Of a stretch of DNA of 8,878 nt, positions 1 to 5,632 are shown one piece after another. The translations under genes were made by a program, and so were the position numbers. This DNA comes from Verrucomicrobiota bacterium (GTDB lineage: Bacteria; Verrucomicrobiota; Verrucomicrobiia; Chthoniobacterales; UBA10450). Location: NCBI GenBank assembly GCA_003218525.1, contig QHNU01000192.1, forward strand, positions 1-8,878, read 5' to 3'. Position 1 is the stretch's first letter. Every line of letters begins with the position of its first letter. Under the pieces are notes generated by a model. It saw nothing but the letters and a program-made list of their open reading frames with translations, had not been told where the DNA came from and did no database searches.

Positions 1-347
1 ACCACCGGCGGGATGCCGAGGTCCTCGAGGGAAGCGATCGCAGTCGGGATCAGACGGAAGACAGCTCCGTAACCGTTAGTTTGCTTGAGGTAATTGCAGC
101 GAAACCGCGATTTCTCATCCATCTCATAGGCAAAATCGAGGTCGCCGCGTTCCTCGAAAAACTTCCAATTTTCAGGTCCTGCGACTTCGCTCAGCATCAG
201 GATCGCTTCATCGCGAAGCACCGGCTCCTGACGCATCGCCATCATATCGCCGTTCCGGCGCATTTTCGGTGGCTGCCCCTGGCCAATATGCAGATCGGAC
301 GCTCCTTCTTTGACAACCGTCTGCAAAAATTGATTCAGATATGCCAT
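1..347 (-). CDS. pilT: PilT-family type IV pilus retraction ATPase, N-terminal part (runs off left edge)
   Basis: The minus frame from ATG at 347 stays open for 115 codons to the window edge. It encodes the N-terminal, PAS-like domain of a PilT/PilU ATPase. The start reads MAYLNQFLQTVVKEG, followed by the family signature ASDLHI (about residues 17-22), then GQPPKMRRNGD and FRLIPT near residue 100. PilT hexamers sit at the inner-membrane base of the pilus and hydrolyse ATP to pull pilin subunits back. The Walker A and B motifs would lie outside the window. The start codon overlaps the upstream gene's stop by one base (TGATG), which suggests translational coupling. It is a paralogue of the neighbour, not a duplicate: the two N-termini differ widely. 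PilT and PilU cannot be told apart from this fragment. Confidence 0.9.
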   Translation of the reverse strand, partial: MAYLNQFLQTVVKEGASDLHIGQGQPPKMRRNGDMMAMRQEPVLRDEAILMLSEVAGPENWKFFEERGDLDFAYEMDEKSRFRCNYLKQTNGYGAVFRLIPTAIASLEDLGIPPV

Positions 348-1426
348 CAGCGTCGTCCCAAATGTTGCCGCACGATTTCTTTCTGCTCCGCCCGAGCCAG
401 TGCTTCGTCGGCTGTGATCAAATTCCGGCCGAATAGCTCGATCAATGTGTCATCCATCAACTGCATCCCCTGCTTGCGACTGGTCTGAATGATTCCCGGA
501 AGCATGAATGTTTTTGCCTCGCGAATGACGTTTGAAACCGCCGGTGTATTTGTCAGCGTCTCCAAGGCGAGGACGCGGCCGGTTCCGTCCGCTCGAGGAA
601 TCAGTTGCTGACTGATGATGCCGCGTAACGATTCACTGACCATAACTCGAATTTGTTCCTGTTGATCGGCGGGAAAAACATCGAGCACTCGGTCTAACGT
701 TCGCGAAGCAGTGCCAGTATGAAGGGTTCCGAGAACGAGATGTCCGGTCTCGGATGCGGTAATGGCCAATGAAATCGTTTCAAGGTCGCGCATTTCGCCA
801 ACCATGATCACGTCGGGATCTTCGCGGAGTGAGGCTCGCAAGGCGTCGCTAAAGGATCGGGTGTGTGTGTGCACTTCGCGCTGCGTGATATGGCAACCTT
901 TTGACTCAAAGACATACTCGATCGGGTCCTCCAGAGTAATGATGTGTTCGCGTCGCTCAAGGTTGACCTGCTCGACCAATGCCGCCAGCGTGGTCGATTT
1001 TCCGGCGCCGACGGAGCCGGTCACGAGAATCAATCCATTATGATAACGGGTGAGCAATTTTAAGTGGTCCGGTAAACCGAGTTCCTCCATCGTGCGAACA
1101 CGCGTGTTGATGATGCGGAAAACAAGGTCAGTGCCGAGACGATGGCGCGCCACGCTTGCGCGAAATCTGCCCGTGCTGTTCGCGTAGGCGAAATCGGCAT
1201 CGCCGCGCTCCCGCACCAGCGCCGACTGCGGCTCACTCAGGAAGCTTTCGGCCAATCGTTCGATTTGGTCCGGAGAAAACAGGGGCGCATCTGGCCAGAT
1301 CGGCTGGAGAGTTCCATGCAACCGCCAGATCGGCGGTGCGTTCACCGCCAGATGGACGTCGGAGGCTCCGGCTTCCTGTCCGACTGCGAGATAGTCGTCA
1401 ACGTGACGCAGCGGATGAGCGGTCAT
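347..1426 (-). CDS. pilT: PilT/PilU-family type IV pilus retraction ATPase
   Basis: A complete PilT-like secretion ATPase of about 359 residues, close to the usual 340-380. Counting from ATG at 1426: the N-terminal ASDVHL motif is near residues 21-26, Walker A GSVGAGKST at 137-145, the Asp box TLEDPIE at 164-170, Walker B DPDVIMVGEMRD at 203-214 and the His box TGHLVLGTLHT at 227-237. The C-terminal element AVSNVIREAKT matches the AIRNLIRE-type motif linked to retraction. Walker A is slightly unusual, with GSVGAGKS where most PilTs have GPTGSGKS, but Gly-Lys-Ser is intact, so it should bind ATP. An in-frame TTG four codons upstream (1438) is an alternative start; neither has a clear Shine-Dalgarno. 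It is followed directly by a second pilT-type gene, and the pair may act as a PilT/PilU-like duo. Product family is certain; the exact subtype is not. Confidence 0.95.
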   Translation of the reverse strand: MTAHPLRHVDDYLAVGQEAGASDVHLAVNAPPIWRLHGTLQPIWPDAPLFSPDQIERLAESFLSEPQSALVRERGDADFAYANSTGRFRASVARHRLGTDLVFRIINTRVRTMEELGLPDHLKLLTRYHNGLILVTGSVGAGKSTTLAALVEQVNLERREHIITLEDPIEYVFESKGCHITQREVHTHTRSFSDALRASLREDPDVIMVGEMRDLETISLAITASETGHLVLGTLHTGTASRTLDRVLDVFPADQQEQIRVMVSESLRGIISQQLIPRADGTGRVLALETLTNTPAVSNVIREAKTFMLPGIIQTSRKQGMQLMDDTLIELFGRNLITADEALARAEQKEIVRQHLGRR

Positions 1427-1474
1427 CAGGCGATACAATCATGCCCGAGAGGGCGCGGTGGCGTAAACTGAAAA

Positions 1475-1870
1475 TCAACGCGACCCGCGCCCGCGGCTGC
1501 TGGCGTAGCCTCGCATTTTTGTGGTCAAAAAATTCACCACCACCGGACGCAACAAGGTGGCTGCGAATTTGAGCCCACCGACCAGAGCGCCCGCTTCCAG
1601 AAGGCCCTCGGCTCCAGCTCTTTTCTTCTTTTTTCCCGAACCATCGTGGACGTAAACTTTTTTCCGCCGAGCCGGAGCGACGGCGACAATCAAACCAACA
1701 ACAATTACCGCGCTGATCCAGATCACCGGTTGATGGCGAAATGAGCTCTTCAATTTGCGCGGAAAATCGAGCTCGTAACGAAGCCCGCTCAGTTCCCGCG
1801 CTACTCTCTCACGTGATAGAGCGATATCGCTCTTTATGGCTGCTCGGTCTTGCTTAGGGATTTCAGCCAT
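1475..1870 (-). CDS. small Lys-rich membrane protein, third gene of a yqjDE-like cluster
   Basis: A 131-residue protein I cannot name with confidence. The N-terminus (residues 1-45) is charged and predicted helical (KSDIALSRERVARELSGL), resembling the start of DUF3618-type proteins. A clear membrane segment spans about 48-66 (ISAVIVVGLIVAVAP), followed by a very basic stretch ARRKKVYVHDGSGKKKKR and a second moderately hydrophobic region at 88-115. The ATG overlaps the end of the holin-like gene by 37 nt, and AAAAGAGA lies 8-15 nt upstream as a plausible ribosome site. Its position after DUF883 and DUF1469 genes matches that of yqjK in enterobacterial yqjDEK operons. I infer a shared role at the inner membrane, perhaps in envelope stress; homology to YqjK itself is not shown. 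Downstream there are only 48 nt before the pilT ATG. Confidence 0.8.
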   Translation of the reverse strand: MAEIPKQDRAAIKSDIALSRERVARELSGLRYELDFPRKLKSSFRHQPVIWISAVIVVGLIVAVAPARRKKVYVHDGSGKKKKRAGAEGLLEAGALVGGLKFAATLLRPVVVNFLTTKMRGYASSRGRGSR

Positions 1871-2259
1871 TGTTGATCTCTTTTCAATTCGGCCCGCGTC
1901 TCTGGATAAAGGCGTCCGCGCAATTTCGATTTAGCCAGGAGTATGCAGACTGTCGCTAGGATGATGTGGAGCAATCCGGCACAAAGCGCCACCCAGGTCC
2001 AGGAAACGCCCGTGGCATGGGCAATTCCAACGATCAAGCTCGCCAATACGAAAATGTACCCGAAGAGCACTGCAACCAACGCCCCCAAGCCAAACGCCAG
2101 CACCGCGACTAATTGCAGCAGCATCGCCTTCGACTCGACCGCTAAGAGAGCCGCGCGAGTCTCGACGTAGGCAAAGATTGCGCTGACGAATCCAACCGCA
2201 TTGTCGATCAACCCGCCATGTCCGGCGGGATTTCGCGACCTCGCGCTCGCGCGAGCCAT
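1834..2259 (-). CDS. DUF1469 / holin-superfamily-like membrane protein (YqjE-like)
   Basis: A 141-residue protein with the layout of the DUF1469 (YqjE, 'phage holin family') group. A short polar N-terminus precedes an amphipathic segment (residues 20-44, ending in ETRAALLAVESK). Then come two long membrane helices at about 46-78 and 86-108, and a basic cytoplasmic tail. The tail carries the typical pattern LYPETRAELKRDQQWLK at about 117-133. Despite the family name there is no phage context here. It starts 5 nt after the DUF883 stop, and its last 37 nt overlap the next gene, so the three genes are almost certainly one transcript. In Proteobacteria this gene pair encodes inner-membrane proteins linked to stationary phase or stress; applying that here is inference. 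ATG at 2259 is used and lacks a strong Shine-Dalgarno. Confidence 0.87.
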   Translation of the reverse strand: MARASARSRNPAGHGGLIDNAVGFVSAIFAYVETRAALLAVESKAMLLQLVAVLAFGLGALVAVLFGYIFVLASLIVGIAHATGVSWTWVALCAGLLHIILATVCILLAKSKLRGRLYPETRAELKRDQQWLKSLSKTEQP

Positions 2260-2264
2260 GGCGC

Positions 2265-2555
2265 TTAACGCCGGAAGATCAACCCTAGGACGAACCCGAT
2301 GCCGAGCGCAGTGAAGACAGCTCTCATGGGATTTTCGCGGACGTATTCCTCACCGTCCTCCTGTAACGTACGCACCCGCACCTTTGCTTCGTCCCATGCC
2401 TGGGTTGCTTTATCGCGATAATCCTCTGCCATGGAGCTGGCCGCAGACTTGAGATCTTCGGCCGCGCGTCGGGCGTGAGTTTTACTGCTCTCGAGTTTAC
2501 TTTGCGCGCTACTGCCGGCCGCGCCACCACCTTGATTTATGTTTTCGTCAGCCAT
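2265..2555 (-). CDS. DUF883 (YqjD/ElaB-type) membrane-anchored protein
   Basis: A 96-residue protein with a Gly/Ser-rich start, a long charged, probably coiled-coil helix (about residues 18-70, Ala/Lys/Glu-rich) and a single C-terminal membrane anchor (about 76-94) ending in RR. The stretch ENPMRAVFTALGIGFVLG, with Gly-x-Gly-x3-Gly spacing, is characteristic of the DUF883 tail. In E. coli, YqjD and ElaB are stationary-phase inner-membrane proteins that bind ribosomes through the N-terminal helix; that role is transferred by family only. The start is fixed at ATG 2555 by a good Shine-Dalgarno (GGAGA, 7 nt upstream). The open frame extends 14 codons further upstream, but nothing supports using them. 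It is the first gene of a three-gene cluster, and the broken infA precedes it by 114 nt. Confidence 0.9.
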   Translation of the reverse strand: MADENINQGGGAAGSSAQSKLESSKTHARRAAEDLKSAASSMAEDYRDKATQAWDEAKVRVRTLQEDGEEYVRENPMRAVFTALGIGFVLGLIFRR

Positions 2556-2562
2556 TGTTCGT

Positions 2563-2567
2563 TCTCC
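2563..2567 (-). promoter_or_regulatory. Shine-Dalgarno site of the DUF883 gene
   Basis: On the minus strand GGAGA lies 7 nt before ATG 2555. It is the clearest ribosome-binding site in the window, and it settles the start against the longer open frame beginning at 2597. Confidence 0.75.
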
Positions 2568-2669
2568 AGTTTGATTCCTAAAGTATCGGCGCCGCATCCC
2601 TTGCGCAAACCTTTCCGCGCCTCGTTATGTAAACGGAATTGGACGGCGCGGCGCGCTTGCGAACTATTC

Positions 2670-2871
2670 CTATTGTTCGCGGAAAATGATCCGCGCTTTG
2701 GTCAAATCGTAAGGCGAAAGCTCGACCGAGACTACGGATGAAATGCTTACGCATCTTGCCCGAAATATGGGCAAGAACATTGCGCTGCCCGGGAAGATCG
2801 ACGCGAAACATTGTACCCGGCAACACTTGTGTCACCGTGCCTTCGGTCACGATTTGTTCCTCTTTCGGCAC
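2670..2871 (-). pseudogene. infA: translation initiation factor IF-1, frameshifted by a 17-nt deletion
   Basis: IF-1 is a single OB-fold protein that occupies the ribosomal A site during initiation. From GTG 2871, 46 codons encode a good IF-1 N-terminus (PKEEQIV, then GTVTQVLPGTMFRVDLP, then AHISGKMRKHFIR). Reading then continues properly only in another frame: from 2732, twenty codons give VSVELSPYDLTKARIIFREQ and a TAG at 2672-2670. Normal IF-1 (about 72 residues) has six residues of the type ILTGDK between these blocks. Here one base (2733) replaces those 18 nt, so 17 nt are missing. Unshifted reading would give about 97 residues with an unrelated tail, ending at 2578. Both flanks are well conserved, so the break is recent or an assembly or sequencing error. 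If real, another infA must exist elsewhere. The start is inferred from homology, as no Shine-Dalgarno is seen. Confidence 0.88.
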
Positions 2872-2916
2872 GGAACAAAATGCCCAAGCACCGCCAAAAT
2901 TCAACCGATCCCTTGA

Positions 2917-4767
2917 TCAAGGCAACGAGACTTCTGGAAGATACTCGCCGATTTCCCGCCGTTTCCACCACGCACCGGTCGCACGATGTTCCTCTTCGGT
3001 GGTGAATTCGTACTTGAAGAGCCTCGCGCGAATATAACGCGGCGCTTTGCTCGCGAATGGATTATGGTCGAGCAAATGCGTCACTGCTGGCTCGTTTTGA
3101 AGCAGGCGTAAGGCGAAGTTTGCGAACCACGATTCCTCGCGTCGACCTCCGAGCGCAGCGAACCACATTTGCCAGTCAAGTCGTGGCTGGTGCGGCGCGC
3201 ACCAGCCGGGCGCGCGATTGATGTTGCCGGGTTTCCATTTGAAATCATAAACTGCCCAATCAATCCCATCAGCGCTGCCCTCCACTTGAATTTCAGGTCT
3301 CTCTTTCGTCATCACCCGGAAAAGCCCATAGCCGTTGGCGATTCGAAACGGCTCGACATACAGGTAAAGCGCAGCCAGCGGCTCCGGCCACGCTGCTTCC
3401 GGTCGAATTGCCGTGTAGTTCAGCCAGACATTGAGCGGAAAAGTGATGATGAGCACGGCTACCGCTGCAAAGCCCGAAAGCCGGCAAAAAAAATCGCGCG
3501 ATTTGACGGTCCATTTTCCCGGAATCTCGCGCTGCCGGCGCCAAACGACATCGTCAATCAACAGAACACAAAGCGCGATCGTGATGAGATTGAAGAAACA
3601 GTAGTTTCCCGTGAGCGCGATCGCGATTTGCAAGCTCACAATTAACGCGGCTGCGAGCAAACGCAGTCGACGCGGCGCCCAAATGAAAAACGGCACGATG
3701 ATTTCGACGACCAGGCAAAACGCGACCGAGAATTTTTTAAACCATTCCGGATGTTTGTCCGCCCACCACGCGATCGGTGTCGGAAGCGGCTGGGTCCAAT
3801 AGTGGTAATCCAGCGCAGTGAGATTCCACCAGCAATCGTCCCCGCTGGTCAGCTTCACTACTCCTGACATGAACATCAGTTTGAAGAGAAGAAATTTGAG
3901 CAGAAACAATGCGATGCCAGAAATCGCGATGTCGCGGCCTCTCGCCATCCGCCACTGCAGTGGTGCGAGAAATATTGCGAGAAATCCAGTTTCAAGGAGC
4001 AAAATATCCCACTGAAAACTGAGGAACGTTTGCCCTGCAATGGTGAGCGAGAGATAGCTGCAAAAACAAAGAATTAAAGCGATGACCGGTATTACCCCGG
4101 CCATCAGAGCGACTGTCGCGATCACGCCGATTCCACACAACGCGTGCAGCGCGGCGTTGGAAGAATTGACCCAGCAAATCGTCGGTAACGCCAGGATTGC
4201 GCGCGTTCCATATTCTGCCTCCATCGCCGGCAGAAACTGACGCACCGGCAAAATCCCCCGTGCACCGACGAGACCGTCGACCTGCACCCAAAGTGACACG
4301 AAGGCGATGCAGTAGATAAGTCCGATTGCACGCAGGAAAATTCTTCGTGAGACGAAGTATGTCGGCACGCGTACGTCGCGACCCCACAACAGCCGGGTCA
4401 GCTTGGAAGCAAGCTCACGGTGTTGAGAGACGAAATCGTATGCGATCTCCGAAAGGCTGGCGAATCCCGGAACTTTTTCATAGAGCGCAAGCGGCCATCG
4501 GCGTCGACCACAGGCCAGGGAACGAAAGACGGCTTCGGCTGCACGATAAACTTTACCATCTGGCGTAAGGAGAATGACCGCATTTTGGAACTCACTCGCC
4601 GGGACTTCTGGAAATTGCGGCGCAACTTTTTGCGACGACTCGTACTCAACGGCGTCTCCAGTTTGTTGGCGCCAACGTTCGATCCAACGCCGGCAAAAAT
4701 GACAGTCGCCATCGAAGATCATTAACGGCCGCGGCGGCGCATTGCTCACGCGAGTGGACGCGTTCAC
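2917..4767 (-). CDS. DCC (DUF393) thiol-disulfide domain fused to lipase-maturation-factor-like membrane protein
   Basis: A 616-residue fusion. Residues 15-130 form a DCC/DUF393 thioredoxin-like domain: it opens MIFDGDCHFCRRW, with the redox pair Cys22-x-x-Cys25. From about residue 143 it is a polytopic membrane protein with some eight or more hydrophobic helices. Lipase maturation factor (LMF) landmarks follow: FQWDILLLETGFLAIFLAP (251-269), WWNLTALDYHYWTQPLPTP (313-331), a soluble C-terminal part with GYGLFRVMTKERPEI (479-493), and the closing WWKRREIGEYLP (600-611). Animal LMF1 helps lipases fold in the ER; bacterial members have no settled function, so a role in envelope disulfide chemistry is inference. 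HTTM-type proteins, also associated with DUF393, are a related alternative, but the C-terminal motifs favour LMF. The start is uncertain: GTG 4767, GTG 4749 or ATG 4722, with no clear ribosome site. It follows xthA by 27 nt. Confidence 0.88.
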   Translation of the reverse strand: MNASTRVSNAPPRPLMIFDGDCHFCRRWIERWRQQTGDAVEYESSQKVAPQFPEVPASEFQNAVILLTPDGKVYRAAEAVFRSLACGRRRWPLALYEKVPGFASLSEIAYDFVSQHRELASKLTRLLWGRDVRVPTYFVSRRIFLRAIGLIYCIAFVSLWVQVDGLVGARGILPVRQFLPAMEAEYGTRAILALPTICWVNSSNAALHALCGIGVIATVALMAGVIPVIALILCFCSYLSLTIAGQTFLSFQWDILLLETGFLAIFLAPLQWRMARGRDIAISGIALFLLKFLLFKLMFMSGVVKLTSGDDCWWNLTALDYHYWTQPLPTPIAWWADKHPEWFKKFSVAFCLVVEIIVPFFIWAPRRLRLLAAALIVSLQIAIALTGNYCFFNLITIALCVLLIDDVVWRRQREIPGKWTVKSRDFFCRLSGFAAVAVLIITFPLNVWLNYTAIRPEAAWPEPLAALYLYVEPFRIANGYGLFRVMTKERPEIQVEGSADGIDWAVYDFKWKPGNINRAPGWCAPHQPRLDWQMWFAALGGRREESWFANFALRLLQNEPAVTHLLDHNPFASKAPRYIRARLFKYEFTTEEEHRATGAWWKRREIGEYLPEVSLP

Positions 4768-4794
4768 GACTGAATCATTGGCGGTCGACGATTG

Positions 4795-5568
4795 CTACTG
4801 CAGGCGAAACTCAGCCCATACTGGCGCGTGGTCGGAAGGTTCTTTCCCTTTGCGCATCTCCCGGTCGATTCCGGCCGCAATGCAACGCGCCGCCATGTTT
4901 TCGCTAGCCAGGATTTCATCAATGCGCAGTCCGCGATTTTTTGGAAAAGCTAGCATGCGGTAATCCCACCAGCTGAAAAGCCCCGCTTCCGAATGATGGA
5001 TTCGCAAGGTGTCGCGCAATCCAATCTGCTCGAGTGAACGAAATGCCTCGCGTTCCGGTTCTGAACACATAATTGCACCGTGCCATAGCATCGGATCATG
5101 CACGTCGCGGTCTTCCGGAGCGACGTTGAAATCGCCACAGACCAGCACGTCAGAAAACGCCTCCTGCGCACGCCTGATGCAATCGCGCAGCCTGTCGAAC
5201 CATCTTAGTTTATAAGTGAATGCCTCGGAGCCGACCGCCTGACCGTTCGGTGCATAGACCGAAAAAATGCGAATCCCAGACACCGTCGCGGCGATGACGC
5301 GTGCTTGCGGATCATCTACTTCGTCACACAGCGAAGCTTGACGGTCCAATAGGTCCGTTGGCGAAATGATCGCGACGCCATTATATGATTTTTGCCCGTG
5401 AAAAACGCTGCGATACCCAGCGGCGGTCAGCGCCATCTCTGGGAATTGATCGTCGCTGCACTTTGTTTCTTGCAAGCAAACCACGTCCGGAGATGCCTTC
5501 ATCAGCCACTCGAACAGACGATCCTGCCGCCTGCGGAGTGAATTAATGTTCCAGGAAACAACTTTCAT
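4795..5568 (-). CDS. xthA: exodeoxyribonuclease III (AP endonuclease family)
   Basis: A 257-residue EEP-fold nuclease, close to the E. coli XthA length of 268. It nicks DNA 5' to abasic sites and removes 3'-blocking groups in base excision repair, with 3'-5' exonuclease activity on duplex DNA. Active-site motifs appear in order: SWNINSLR with Asn7, LQETK with Glu34, the SVYAPNG tyrosine at 105, GDFN (Asp146, Asn148), SWWDYR (199-204), RIDEIL (215-220, with Asp217) and SDHAPV with Asp246-His247. The ATG at 5568 gives the family-typical start MKVVSWN. The frame stays open to 5652, but that would overlap the upstream nuclease gene and add 28 unrelated residues. The near region holds a palindromic repeat ending 8 nt before the ATG and no Shine-Dalgarno. 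The LMF fusion gene follows. Confidence 0.96.
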   Translation of the reverse strand: MKVVSWNINSLRRRQDRLFEWLMKASPDVVCLQETKCSDDQFPEMALTAAGYRSVFHGQKSYNGVAIISPTDLLDRQASLCDEVDDPQARVIAATVSGIRIFSVYAPNGQAVGSEAFTYKLRWFDRLRDCIRRAQEAFSDVLVCGDFNVAPEDRDVHDPMLWHGAIMCSEPEREAFRSLEQIGLRDTLRIHHSEAGLFSWWDYRMLAFPKNRGLRIDEILASENMAARCIAAGIDREMRKGKEPSDHAPVWAEFRLQ

Positions 5569-5576
5569 CCGTTGCC

Positions 5577-5600
5577 GTAGCGGCGGTCTCTGACCGTCGC
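5577..5600. repeat. REP-like palindrome, copy 1 (imperfect)
   Basis: Plus-strand arms gcggcggtc (5580-5588) and gaccgtcgc (5592-5600) are complementary except at one position (G opposite T), around a 3-nt loop tct. The block 5577-5596 is identical to 7096-7115 at 19 of 20 positions and has the same orientation. It fills part of the 64-nt gap between the nuclease stop and the xthA start. Short intergenic palindromes of this type are common multicopy elements in soil Verrucomicrobia as I recall them; only two copies are seen here. Confidence 0.8.
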
Positions 5601-5632
5601 ACTTATCTAGATTTGAACGGGGGCGAGGGTCG

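Noticed and set aside
81..488. Plus-strand ORF of 135 codons over the two pilT genes
   Set aside because: Both pilT frames are supported by motifs here; the plus reading has none.
1156..1572. Plus-strand ORF of 138 codons
   Set aside because: It lies opposite the clear PilT and small-membrane-protein genes, is rich in Arg/Pro from antisense reading of GC-rich codons, and matches no family.
2640..2669. ECF-sigma-like promoter (GGAATAG ... GTCCAA) before the DUF883 gene
   Set aside because: The spacer is about 19 nt, longer than usual, and the -35 match is partial, so it is not supportable without start-site data.
2679..2696. Hairpin with 6-bp arms cgcgga/tccgcg
   Set aside because: It lies within the infA tail codons, has no following T-run, and is probably incidental to coding.
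2578..2904. 108-codon minus ORF containing the IF-1 N-terminus, as a new protein
   Set aside because: Its C-terminal half is out-of-frame reading of the conserved IF-1 tail, so it is better explained as a frameshifted infA.
3169..3645. Plus-strand ORF of 158 codons
   Set aside because: Antisense shadow of the DCC-LMF gene, with no recognisable domain or ribosome site.
4764..4778. Four-codon minileader (ATG ATT CAG TCG TGA) overlapping the GTG of the DCC-LMF gene
   Set aside because: Too short to distinguish from chance, and the true start of the downstream gene is itself uncertain.
5419..5428. Third copy of the repeat arm agcggcggtc
   Set aside because: It is inside xthA coding sequence (the LTAAG region), lacks the opposite arm, and is explained by codon choice.
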